Below are positions 1 to 13,100 of a stretch of 64,000 nt of DNA, piece after piece. The notes below the pieces were generated by a model. That model ran no database searches. It saw only the letters and a program-made list of their open reading frames with translations, and had not been told where the DNA came from. A program made the translations under genes and the position numbers. Source of the DNA: Hemicordylus capensis (taxonomy: Eukaryota > Chordata > Lepidosauria > Squamata > Cordylidae); assembly GCF_027244095.1 (NCBI RefSeq), contig NC_069659.1, positions 349,966,750 through 350,030,749 of the forward strand, given 5' to 3'. Numbering within the stretch: the first letter of the stretch is position 1; each line of letters begins with the position of its first letter.

Positions 1-290
1 GCTGTGAAGGACTGGAAGTGTCCAGACTCCTCCAGGGTTGACTATGAAGGGATAGGAGCGGGTTGCTTACCTGCTTCTTTTCTGAGTCAGGGTGTGTCAC
101 CCATTTAGGACACGGGCTAGGACTGTGAAGTCTGAACCCGGTCTTTGTTATGCCCACACTGTCAAGGGGGGTGGAGCGTTTTTCCCCTCCTTCTGTCTGC
201 AATTCAACTAATTAATCTTGATAAAGTTGTGGCCCATTATCCCAACACTTGGTGTCTGTGTCTTCTTGGGGCTTGGGTCTGGTGACAATC
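1..290 (+). mobile_element. 3' terminal remnant of a Ngaro (DIRS-order) retroelement
   Basis: The stretch around 219-285 reads ATAAAGTTGTGGCC, then a short spacer, then GTGTCTTCTTGGGG. The same terminal block follows the hydrolase region of the two longer Ngaro copies in this window (about 34376-34430 on plus, 54690-54780 on minus). The element would extend left of the window. No coding part is visible here, so this is a fossil terminus only. The family call rests on similarity to the other two copies; the first 200 bases are assigned by position. Confidence 0.5.
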
Positions 291-487
291 AACAAACTAA
301 CATTTACAAAAAGGAAAAAGAGGAGGGATGGGGCACAAATGCAGATAGATCAAACACATTATTTTGTGTAAATTTCACACTGGAGCAAAATATCACGTGA
401 TATTATCCTGTGGGGAAAAGGGATCAATTAAGGAATTCTAAATACAGTTTTTTAAAAATTATGTCCAAAACATTGCCCTTAGCAAGT

Positions 488-1806
488 TATTAGGGATGTG
501 CATGAATCATTTTTTAAAATTCAATTTGTTCTCTAATTGAATCACCCTTGATTTGGTTTGTTTCCAAATCTGTCCCCCCAAATCACCCCAGATCCAATTT
601 TGATTTGATTTGATTCAGATCTGGATCGATTTAAACCACTTATAAATGTCCCAGGGGCTCCAAATTTGGGTGGTGGGCAGGACCCCATGGATGCCACCTA
701 CCACCAAATTTCAAGGCAGTGGGGCACTTGGTTGATTTTTAATGATTTTTTAAAAAATGGTTTGTATATTTCCTCCATAGGATATAATGGGGATTCAAAG
801 CTGCCTTATCCTAATCCTAACATGGATCCCCAGCTTTAATTTTTTTTAAAGCTAGCCCTTGTAGAAGTGGAGTTATGGAGCAAAATGTGCAGTCACTATT
901 TTTCAAGTGTTTGAGTTCTTTGGTGTATAGTGAGGTTTCCTCATAATGAATCCCTATAAGGATTCTTTGCACACCTTCATTTCTTCTGTTCATTTTGACT
1001 GTGATTGGACAGTGCCAACTGCTATGTGTCAACTAACACCTACCACACACACACACACTGGGGTACTCAGTTTATTTTTTAGAAATATTGAAGTGTTTAG
1101 ATTCTTTGGTATCTTAATTACAAACCTTCACTTTTTCCTGTTCATTTTGACTCCACTGCTTTGGGGGTGGGGGGGTGGGGAATTAGTGGCATCCCATGTG
1201 CCAACTACCCCGCAACCTGCATGCCACTGGGTACTCAGTTTATATTTTAGGAATTTTTGAGGTGTTTAGACTCTTTGGTGTGTAATGAATCCTCATAGGG
1301 ATTCATTATTAAACCCTCATAGGGATTCATTATGAGGAAAGGTTACTAGACACCAAAGAGTATTGAAAAAGAAAATAAACTGAGTAGTACCCCACTGCCT
1401 TGTGTGCGGGTGGGAGAGGGGTGTAGTTGGCACATGGCAGTTGACAGCTGGCACTGTCCAAAGGCAGTAAAAATGAATAGAAGAAATGAAGGTGTGTAAT
1501 GAATCCTCATAGGGATTCATTGAGGAAAAGTTATTAGACACCAAAAAATCCAAACACCTGAAAAATAGTGACCACACATTTTGCTCTGTAACTCCAGTTC
1601 TACAAGGGCTAGCTTAGCTTTATTTAAAAATGAAAGCTGGGTATCTGGGGAAATTCATAACAGGAATCCAAATCTTGAATCGATTAAAATAGAATCTGGT
1701 GCGATTCAATTTGTACCCAAATCTAGACAATGGATGACAGGGGTGATTTGTTCTATCTCCAAATCACCCAAATCAGCTAGATTCGGGTACAAATCGATTT
1801 GTACCT
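488..1806. mobile_element. Foldback (inverted-repeat) DNA element, GGGATGTGCA type
   Basis: It begins AGGGATGTGCATGAATC and holds two long arms in opposite orientation: the block at about 930-1110 (CCTCATAATGAATCCC, TGGACAGTGCCAACTG, GGGGTACTCAGTTTAT) reappears reverse-complemented at about 1330-1540. Short AATGAATCCTCATAGGGATT palindromes repeat near the centre. No transposase frame is seen. It is a non-autonomous DNA element of the kind common in squamates, possibly Harbinger- or mariner-mobilised. The right boundary is approximate. Confidence 0.6.
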
Positions 1807-2303
1807 GAAGTTCTATCACAGCTTTCCAAATACCACAGTTACTTCACAATGTGGCAAATGTTTTCAGTGCTTTAAAATGCTAATGGAACAATTACTAAGC
1901 AGAGTCACATGTTGGACAATAGCTGCTAAAGTGATTCCTGCAGGGGAAGCAGGCAATGAAGTTTACAGCAGCGTATCACAGCTTAAATGTACACTTTGGA
2001 GGAAATGGGTTACACAGTAGAGTTTGCAGGAAATGGTTAACTGTGCTTGAGTATCTGGTGAGGTTAGCACAGAAACTGCACTTTTTGCTGTGAACTGTGC
2101 CAAGAGCCGCAGGAGAAATTGGATGACAAGTAGATAGGTTAGATGCCTGAATTCCCTTTGTAAAGATGAATCTGACAATGGATACATTCTGGGACAGGGT
2201 GAACTGAAGCAAATCAAGGCAGAAATTATGCACATCAGAGGGAAAGGAATAAGTGAGATGTAAAATCTAAAGTTACAAATAAACCATTCATGTATAAGGT
2301 TTC
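1807..2303 (-). other. Downstream flank / probable 3' UTR of the CYP2 gene
   Basis: This unique-looking sequence follows the stop codon at 2304-2306 on the minus strand. No known repeat or frame was recognised. The nearest clear AATAAA on the minus strand is at 1619-1624, inside the foldback element, so the transcript might end in transposon sequence. That is inference. Confidence 0.3.
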
Positions 2304-2491
2304 TTATGCACTGCAGCGGGGAATGGCACAGAGTTTATAAGGCTGGGGAGGTGTTGTGGCCCCTAATGCAGGTACTAGACTGAGTTCTTTGACTCCTGCT
2401 GGCAGCTGGAAGGTGAATGCCCTCAGCAGGCTGGTGAAGAAGATGAAGAGCTCGACCCGTGCCAGCTGCTCCCCGACACATACACGATCTC
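2304..2491 (-). CDS. CYP2 exon 9 (188 bp, heme-binding loop and C-terminus)
   Basis: Acceptor CTCTTCAG precedes 2491. The first codon is split with exon 8 (G|GA) and completes FGAG-DRVCVG, giving heme ligand Cys436 and the L-helix [10 protein letters not shown]. The exon ends [12 protein letters not shown] and stop TAA at 2304-2306. Length and phase are those of the last CYP2 exon. Confidence 0.96.
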
Positions 2492-5400
2492 CTGAAGAGG
2501 AAATGCAACACATAAATAATAACCTATTCCACCTATTCCAATTATTAACTTTTAAAAAACTGCTTTGTATGTGTGTGTGGATGTTCAGCATGTTCGTCCA
2601 GGTAAGTGTTTATCTAGTACCTTTTAACACAAGTCAGTCATTTAGAGAGAACATTTCCCTAGGAGTGTAGGAGTGCCTTTGTGACTGGCCCTTGTGGAAA
2701 TCACTACCCTGCACAGTTAGCACTTCCTGCTTCTGTTGGAAATAAGGACAATTGGTGGTTCAATGCTCCATACAGTTTGGAAGTCAGGATTGCCATCCAA
2801 ACATGGATGACTACAGTTCCAGAATGGGATCCCTGGGAGATTTCCCAGACAGGTGGATTTACTGCGACAGGAAGTGCCGTTCTGCACACTGCAAGAATTA
2901 AGGATGTCTATAATGTGCCATAACTGTGAATCATCAGGGGGGAAAGCTGAATATTGCTACTGGCTGTATGAACTTTTGCCGCTGTCCTGATGTCGCTGTA
3001 AATGATCCCCTTGTAGAAACTACCCCCAGCATGTTTAGCAAAGCTTCATTCCATCACTGTTTGGAAAGACTCCTGCTCAAGCTATGTCTGTCTCTATGGA
3101 GCCTTAATATAGGCGAAGTAGGCAGGGAGCTGGATTGAGTTTCAAGCGCCACAGCCTAAATGTACACTGATGAGCGATCCATTCACTCTTCCCACCCCCA
3201 CCCCCGGCATCTAAACATGACCCATGGTAGTGGAACACTGCTTTGGAAGGAGCCATTAGGAAGGAGTCATAGCTTTGGTTCAGTCCTGGGCATGGTGAGT
3301 TATGAGCACCTTAAGTAGCTGGGCTGGAAAAGAGGCCTGCCTGAGACAGACCTCCAAGACAATCACTGAACTGAACAAGGTCAGAGGTTTGACTCAGTAG
3401 AAGACTGTATGACCTTGTGAAAAAAAGAGAGGTGTTGCCTTCAGTTGTGCCATTTAAGAAATAATAAGAGTTCATGTTTTATGCTAGTCGGATTATTTAA
3501 TACCCACAACCACTTGTTCTCTGGAAATGAAAGGTTACTACAGATCTCTACTTCACTGAAACAATCCCATAAACAGGGTCGATAATTTCTGCGTTTACCT
3601 GCACCAAATGCCAGAAATTCTTCTCTAGCCATGAACCGTCCATCCATGTCCAGGAAATGATTTGGGTTGAATTTTTCAGGTGTCTCCCATTGTTCAGGAT
3701 CAAGAAGAACAGAGCGCAGATCTGGAATAATAAGGGTCCCCTGAAAGGAAGAAACCATTGATTCAGAATGTATGCCGAGATGTACATTTTGCTTTCATCC
3801 TTAATATGGTATTTCAGCTCTACTCTAGAGATGCCAGGGAGTGAAGCTGGGAACTTCTGAGTGCAAGCAAATGCAAGAGAAGCATGTTACATACAAGAAC
3901 CTATTTGGGGTCTCCTTCGATGTCCATCACTAGAAACCACTCAGCCTGTATGTAAATGTAGGATACAGATAGTGTCATTTACCCTGCACCAAGTCCTTTG
4001 TAGGCATGCACAGAACTGGTTCACAATTGAACCAGTCTGTGCAGCAGCAGAGCCAGCTGAATGGTGGCCTGGGTCTGGCCCAGCTTGGCCTGGGTCTGGC
4101 CCAGCTTGGCCCAGTTATGCCCATTCGTTACCTCTAGTTATGCCCAGAGGAGCCCAGAGCGAACTCTCCCCTCCCACCTGAGCTTCCGAGAGCCCAGGTG
4201 AGCTCTTAAAAAAGAATTCAAGCTGCCTGATAGGACGTTCCCCCCTTTCTCTCCCTTTCTTTGAACCCATTCACAAAATGGTGGCTACGCCCCTGAGTCT
4301 CTGGCAAAGTGGGTCAGCTTGAATGGTTCGATTGCAATCCACTTTGAAAAGGTTCAAGCTGATTCATTGAACTGACCTGCCCAGCCCATTGGCTTGACTG
4401 AACCGGATCATGGACCCATGGTTCTGTTTGAATTCAGACCGAATCATGGCAAATATTCCATACACACCCATAGTCCTATTCAGTTTGGTACATGCATAAG
4501 AGCCCTTTGGGTGTTCCGATGCTTATTGCTCTTCGCATACTATTTTTGGATTATGTTGGACTATTGAAGCTCATATTGAAAAGGAATAATGGAGCAGAAT
4601 CTTAACCACATGAAGACAAATAAAGGGAGAATTAACATTTTGCTATGTACTATGAAAGACTCTAGCAGAGAGGCCATACTTTGGCTAGCTTGGCTTGAAG
4701 AAAGGGCCTCTGAGTGAAAGGCACAACTTGGCACCATTTAGCCAAGGAGTGTTTGAAGACAAGACCAACAATTCTTGTTAGTGTGTTGGACTAGGACCGG
4801 GAAGACCCGAGTTCGAATGCCAATTCAACCATTCAACCATGAAACTCACTGGGTGACTCTGGACCAGTCATGTGGCTCGCAGCCTAACCTACCTCACAGG
4901 TTTTTGTGAGGATAAAAATAAGTATGTACACCACTCTGAGCTCTTCATATGAAGAATGGGATAGAAATGTAATAAATAAATAAACGTTTGTGAGGAGGAG
5001 ACTGGAAGACCTATTCCACCTGTGCCTTGTCAAGTTGGTATATGGTTTCTGGTACTTTATCAAGGGATGAAGAAGAAGAATTACAAGGCCTGATGGTAGC
5101 AGTTTAGTGTGGAAGTAAACAAGCCCTGTCAAAAGTGGGAGACTGGATTTTTATAAGCTCCAGGTTGACATAATCAACACAGAATATTACATTTCTAATA
5201 AGTATGGAAATGAGGAACCCAAAGAGCCAATGAGAATCCTGGGTGCAACAACTGGAAACCAATACAGGGTCTGAGTGGATGGACAAAGAAGATAAGTTGG
5301 ACTTTTACAGTATAAAATATGAAGTCTGTAGGAAAAGAGCAAATTATCTCTCTTTGTTCTTATATCTTTTACCTTCCCTTCTGGCACATCTCTCCTTTGT

Positions 5401-7069
5401 TTCTCTCCTCTTCAACCTTCCCCCTCTCTGTCCAAGATGCTTTATTGCTCAAACTATTTTCTTTTCCCTTTTCTCCTTCACAACAATAGTCTCAAGCATT
5501 CGATCTTCTTCTAAGTATACAAACTTCATCTATGCAACTTACTGAGGCGGGTCTCAAGATCCGTGAGACCCACGTTTGTAACAACTGCGGGGAGAGCGGG
5601 CTGAGCCCGCTGTCCCCACAGACGAGTGGGCAGGGAGCCCTGGGCGGCCGGATCGGCCACCCACATGGTTGCCAGCTCCATGACAGAGCTGGCAGGGGGG
5701 TGGGGGGAGCGGTAAGAGCTTCAAATGCCACATGTTTTATGCTTTTTAGAATGTTATACTTTGCTTATGCTTATATTTTGATATATCTTTTACCACACAT
5801 TTACCGTTTTGCATGCCTTAAGTCTTGGAATAAAACTTCTCAGCTTAAAAAGGTGTGGTCATTGAGTTTGGGGTTTGATCATACAAAAAGCCTACTGAGG
5901 TAGTAAATGAACCGGTTTTTCAGAGAGCAGCCATGACCATCTTCAATACCTTGGGAATGTGAAAACCTTGCATGTTCACATCCTTTTCAGTTTGTCTAGG
6001 AACCCCAAATAAGAAGACATAGTTGGAACGCTGGATCTCATGAATTACTGCATTAGTGTATGGCAGTTTCTTATGATCTTGATAGTAGATTAAGCAAGAG
6101 GAACCAAACACATCTTCTATCTCCTTGTGGACTTTCTCTGAAGAAAAGAGTGGAAAAAGAAGCTTCATTTCCATCTCAAGAAATTCTGGCAATCACTAGG
6201 AAATTAATGAAATTTATCTCTAAGATTCTATTAAAGAAACCTGAACACGCATTGAACTGTATGGGTGAGATGAAGGCAAGTCATGAGGCTATCATATATG
6301 GTGTCTCCTGACCCCCACCTGGTGCCAGGAAAGTGAGGAGAGAACAGGAGAGGGCAGGGGTCCAACACCAATGACACAACTCCCACAGAGTTTTAACCTG
6401 ACATGGATCTGTCTCTGTTCTGATTGTTGGGGTTTGCTGTCTTGAGAGAACTCCTTCTGAGGATGCTCAACAGAGCACATATAGGTTTGACATGACGGTC
6501 AGACTTAACACAGTCCTGTAAAGTTAAGTGAGTTTATTGTCATAACGCATTTATTAAAGCATATCAAAACATAAAAAATAATAGCTAATACATCATGTTT
6601 TTTAAAAAGCAGATGATATAAGAAGACAGTAAAAAACATAATAACTCTATCGTGTCTCCCTGCAGTCATCTTTTCTCTAAACTAAATAGCCCCAGGTATT
6701 GTAGCCTTGCCTCATAAGAAAGGAGCTCTAGTCCCCAGATCATCTTGGTTGCCCTCTTCTGCACATTTCCCAGTTCTACAAGGTCCTTTTTAAGATGTGG
6801 TGACCAGAATTGTACACAGTACTCCAGGTGTGGCCTCACCATACTTTTGCATAAGGGCATGATAACATTAGCAGCATGGTGTAGTGGTTAGAGTGTTGGA
6901 CTACGACGGGGGAGACCCGAGTTCAAATCCCCATTAAGCCATGAAACTAGCTGGGTGACTCTGGGCCAGTCACTTCTCTCTCAGCCTAGCCTACTTCACA
7001 GGGTTGTTGTGAGGAGAAACTCAAGTATGTAGTACACCACTCTGGGCTCCTTGGAGGAAGAGCAGGATA

Positions 7070-7119
<50 letters not shown>

Positions 7120-10100
7120 GCAAAAATATTCAGATATTTATTTTAAAAAGCAATGAGCATGTGGAGTACACAGTTAACAATCAATGGCGAGACACTTGGA
7201 CAGGTTAGCATTAGAAGAGGCATTTTCCAAGGGGACTCACTATCCCCTCTGTTGTTTGTAAACGCCATGACCCCACTTTCACAAATACTAAACAAAACAG
7301 GCCTCGGATCCCAAACATCTAAAACATCAAGTAAAATCAACCATCTGCTGTACATGGACGATCTGAAGTTGTATGGAAAGTCCCAGTCAGAAATTGAATC
7401 GCTACTAAACACTGTCCATATATTCAGTAGTGATATAGCAATGGAGTTTGGACTAGACAAGTGTGCTGCATTAATAATGAACAGAGGAAAAATAGCAAAA
7501 ACAGAAGGAATAGAACTGCCCAATGGAAGCAACATCAAGAACCTGAAAGAGAAAGAACATTACTTGTGCATTCTCCAGGCTGATAACATTGCACACGCTG
7601 AAGTTAAAAGAAAAATTGGAAGTGAATACATCAGGAGAGTTAGAAAAATCCTCAAGTCCAAACTCAATCGCGGGAACACCATACAAGCCATAAACACCTG
7701 GGTTACACCTGTTATCAGGTACACTGCAGGAATAATAGACTGGAACAAGGCAGAGATGCTAGATTGTAAGACCAGGAAAATAATGACTATCAATCATGCT
7801 CTGCACCCCCGCAGTGATGTAGACTGGCTATGCCTCCCTCGCTGCTCAGGTGGAAGAGGAATGCTGCAAGTCCATCAAACAGTAGAGGAGGAGAAAAGAG
7901 GCCTTGAAGAATATATCAAGGACAGTGAAGAAGATGCACTTCAAATGGTCAAGAACGCGAAACTATTCAACACCAATGAAACCAAGCAGGCCTACAAGAA
8001 AGAACAAGTCAAGAACCGATCAGAAAAATGGAAAAAGAAGCCAATGCATGGTCAATATTTGCACAATATAAGTGGAAAATCAGACATCACCAAGACCTGG
8101 CAATGGCTTAAGAATGGTTACTTGAAGAAAGAAACTGAGGGTTTAATACTGGCTGCACAAGAACAGGCACTAAGAACAAATGCAATAACAACAAAAGTTG
8201 AAAAATCCACAAGTGCCGCCTTTGTAAAGAAGCAGATGAAACCATGGACCACCTAATCAGCTGTTGTAAAAAGATCACACAGACTGACTACAAACAAAGG
8301 TATGACAAGGTAGCAGGGATGATACACTGGAACATCAGCAAAAAATACAAGCTACCTGTAGCCAAAGATTGGTGGGACCATAAAATTGAAAAAGTTGTAG
8401 AAAATGAAGATGCAAAAATTGTTTGATCAGTAAATAGGTCTGTGATTGGATGACTGTCAGTCGTGCCAGTCTAGGTTTGTTACATAAAATGTAATAATCT
8501 GGTTGACACAATTGTTTTAATTAAGATTTAATGTGGGTTACTGACATTAGCATGGCATGTTTGTGTGATCCATGTCAAGGCAGGTATCTTGGATTCATCT
8601 TGGACAATAAACCACCATGGTGTGGGTTCACACAATGACACTAGTGTTAGCAACCCATATTAAACCTAGACTAAACCATGGCCAGAGAATGTTAGTGGTT
8701 CCATGAGATAACTGAGTTCACCCAATGAAAGTTTTCCTAAAAAGCATTTTGGAGCTGGGGTTCTACTGGATGTTTTTGGACTTGGTCATCTGAAATGTGT
8801 CTGAAATCTTAGAGGAATTCAGATCTACTGTTCAGCAGATCAAGTATTTTTTCCTATGGGGATCAGGACCGGCCCTTCCTCACATTTCATACGTCTCTCT
8901 CACCTTGGATATCTGGATGAGTTGCCATCAGGAGCAGGGCCCATTGCAGAGTAGTGGCAGTTGTCTCTGACCCTGCGGCAAAAAATTCCATAATGCACTG
9001 AGCCAGGTTTTCTTCATCGTATGTAGAGTTGGGGTAATTCTTGGCCTGCCATTGACAATAGGAAAGTTGAAATGTCTCTTACAGTGAATTACTGGCATTT
9101 TACTATTATTACTACAGCACAACTAAGGGCCCCAGAAATAGTGTTTGAAAAGAAAGGGAAAAGGTACTGAAGGCCAGATTCAACAACAGAAACAGTGACA
9201 TAGCTGCCAATGGGCTCTGCAGTCATGGATATAAAGTTGCATGAGAAGGATGGCAGAAGACCATCTGGTGCTGGTGAAAGAGTGTGGAAGGTCGGGAAGA
9301 GTGAGAAGAGCTAGAACACTCTCTTCCAAGATGTTAGCTGGATCATGAGGCATCTAGATTCATTTATTTGGTTGTCACAAATAAATACACTGCCCTATAT
9401 AAAATCTCAGGGTTGTTTACAATTTAAAGAAACAGCAAACAGCAAGTAAAACCTAAAAACATAAACTAGATTAAAAGTACCATAAATAAAACTTGAAAAC
9501 ATCATAAACTAAAAGCTTGGGAAAAGGCATTTAAATACAATCAGAGATGTGGAGATTCTGAGGTCATTTGGGAGTGTGTTCCAGAGCCACGGGGAGAAGG
9601 CATGGTTTTGGGTCACTACCAAACAGGCCAGTGGGAAATGCAATGGGACCTCTCCCAATGATCTTAATATTTGGTTGGGATCATAAAGAAGAAGGCACTC
9701 TCTTAAAAACCCTAGGCCCAAGCCATTCAGGGCTTTATGGGTAATAACAAGCACTTGGTATTTTGTCCGGAAATTTATTGGCAGTCAGTGTTGTTCTTTT
9801 AAAATAGGAGAGATATGGTCTCTACACATGGCCCTGGAGACCAACCTGGGTGCTGCATTTTTCACCAATTGCATTTTCCAAACTGTGTACAAAGGCAGCC
9901 CAATGTAGAGAGCATTGCAGTAATTGAACCTGGATGTTACCATCATATGCACCACTATTTTAATTTTTAATTTTAATTTTTAATTTTCATTTGTCATGAG
10001 AAATGGACATAGCTGGTGTATCAGCTGAAGCTGATAAAAAGTGCTCCTGGCCACTGCCTCAACCTGAGATATCAGGGATTGGTGTGGATCAGGAAGTACT

Positions 10101-13100
10101 CCCAAGCTTCATACCTGATTTTTCAAGGTGGAGTGTAACCCCATCCAGAACAGGCAGTTCTAAACAATTTCCTGCCTCCCATTAGTACCTTCTCTTTGTT
10201 TCAATTCAACTTCAGTTTGTTCTCCCTCATCTGGCCCACTACCAATTCCAAGTAAGCATTTAGAGAGGTTAAGCCATCTCCTGACATAGTTGATACTTAG
10301 ATCTGGGTGATATCAGCATATTGATAGCACCCTGCTTCAAATCTCCTGATGACATCTCCCAGTAGTTTCATGTAGGTGTTCAAAAGCATTAGGGAAAGAA
10401 TGTAATCCTGTATAACTCCATACAAAAGCTCTGGCTTTGAAGGGCAACTATCTCCATGTGACACCATCTGGAATCTACCCAAGAGATAGGAGCAGAAGCA
10501 GTGCAAAGCAGTGCTCCCACCTCCAACCCCCTCAGGCAGTCCAGAAGGATACCATGTTTGTGTCATGTCCCCTAGCTCTGACAGCGAGGAAGAAAGGGAA
10601 GCTGTCGGCATTTCAGCTGAGTCTGGAATGTCTGAAGGGCAGAGCCCGACTGCAGTGGAATTAGCTGACGGTTCAGAACAGACTCAACAGCCTGAACCAG
10701 CAGAAAATGTCAGCGACCAATCGGGGGATGATTTAGGCATTGGAGCTCCACCGACGCCACAGCAACGCAGGTGTTTCAAACGCAGGTCACAACTGGAGGC
10801 GGTGCGGAGGAGCAAGCGCCTGTTATCAAAGGCTGACAAGCCATAAATCCTGACACCTGGGAGCTTTCGACTGGCTCCATAAATTGGAGCCTCTGACTCC
10901 CACTCATTGCTGAGTTTCAACAATTGTCATTCACCCAAAGCAAGCAGCCGAGCCGTGTACTTCGCTGGCCTTGGGCCAGACCTTGACAGTTTGAAACTCA
11001 GCAATGAACTCCTCGGAAAAGAACTACAGCATTTGGGACAAGGAACTGCTGGCGATCAAGGCAGCGTTTGAATTCTGGAGGCATTTGCTAGAGGGAGCAA
11101 AACACCCCGTGGAGATGAGAACCGATCACCATAACCTGGAATACCTACAGACTGCCCGTAAACTGAATCAACAACAAATTCGATGGTCCCAGTTCTTTGC
11201 CCACTTCGATTTCAAAGTGACGTACATTCCTAACACCCACAATAAACAAGCAGACGCTCTCTCCCGGAAACCAGAATATGCCACAGAACCTATAACAGAA
11301 CAGAAAGCCACTGTTATACGAACCGAAAATTTCGCTGCAACAAACCCGAGTCCCATAACCAGAGACCTGCTAAAAGCTCAACAAACACAGGACCCCTTCG
11401 CGCAAAACCGTATCCGAGAGTTGAACCAAGCCAGACCAAACAAGTCCTCAGACTTTTCATTCCAAGATGGTCTCTTGTATTATCGGGATCGATTGTATAT
11501 ACCCACCGAAGACCTCCGAGCTCAGGTCCTGAAACAATGTCATGACAGTCGCCCCGCAGGTCATTTCGGCTTCTACAAGACCTTGTACCTGGTTGCCCAG
11601 GAATTTTGGTGGCCCAAAGTACGCTGAGATGTGGAGAATTACGTACGTATGTGCCTCACGTGTCGGCGGGCCAAAGATCAGCGTGGGAAACCCACGGGAC
11701 TACTCCACCCTCTACCGACCCCTGGTGGCCCATGGAAAACGATCTCCTTAGATTTCATCGTCGACTTACCAACCTCTCAAGGCCACAACACCATTTTGGT
11801 GGTTGTGGATCTTTTGTCAAAAATGGCTCATTTCATTCCATGTTCAGGAACCCCCTCAGCCCAAGAGACGGCCAAACTGATAATCCAGCAGATCGTCCGG
11901 TTCCACGGCTTGCCTGAAGAGATCATCTCAGACCGCGGACCCCAATTCATCGCCCATTTCTGGCAGGTTCTGTTCCGTCTCCTTGACGTGCGAGTACACC
12001 TCTCCTCGGCGTACCATCCACAATCAGATGGTCAGACCGAACGGACAAATGCCACCCTGGAACAGTATCTAAGGTGCTACGTGAACTACCAACAGACGGA
12101 TTGGGTAGACTTGTTACCTCTTGCAGAGTTCGCCTACAATAACACCCCACATGCATCCACCCGACAGACGCCCTTCTATGCGAACTACGGGTATCATCCC
12201 CGCTATTTCCCAAACACCTGCACTTCGAGCTCCTCTGTCCCTGCAGTTGACCAGTTCCTTGAGGAACTTTGGGCCGTACAAGATATCCTGAGAGAACAAC
12301 TAGCTCGCGCAAAGAATGCATATAAACATGCTGCAGACGCCAAAAGACAAGCAGGTCCAGTCCTGAAAGTGGGGGATCGGGTCTGGCTATCGACCCAACA
12401 CTTCAAGACACATAGACCATGCAAAAAACTGGATGCCCGCTTCATGGGGCCTTACCCGATTGTCGCCCAAATCAACCCGGTCGCCTATCGTCTTCGCCTA
12501 CCCTCCGGCCTGCGCATTCACCCGGTCTTCCATCGATCACTGTTAATCCCAGCAGACCCTACCCATCCCTGGCATGGGCAGGAAGTACCTCCACCGCCGG
12601 TGCTGGTGGACGGCGAGGAAGAATTCGAAGTCAAAGAGATCTTGGACTTGCGGGTATGGCGTAGATGCCTACAATACCTAATTGACTGGTCAGGGTACGG
12701 GCCCGAAGAACGTTCATGGGAAAATGCCAGTGATGTCCATGCACCTGAGCTCGTGCGCCAGTTTCACCGGTTGCATCCCTCCAAACCCGGGCCTCCGGTC
12801 CCGGAGGGGGAGGACCCTGGGGAGGGGTGTAGTGTCATGTCCCCTAGCTCTGACAGCGAGGAAGAAAGGGAAGCTGTCGGCATTTCAGCCGAGTCTGGAA
12901 TGTCTGAAGGGCAGAGCCCGACTGCAGTGGAATTAGCTGACGGTTCAGAACAGACTCAACAGCCTGAACCAGCAGAAAATGTCAGCGACCAATCGGGGGA
13001 TGATTTAGGCATTGGAGCTCCACCGACGCCACAGCAACGAAGGTGTTTCAAATGCAGGTCACAACTGGAGGCGGTGCGGAGGAGCAAGCGCCTGTTATCA

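Noticed and set aside
6868-6945. tRNA gene candidate (boxes A and B)
   Set aside because: The tRNA-like part is the head of a SINE with core and tail; no cloverleaf-consistent 3' half.
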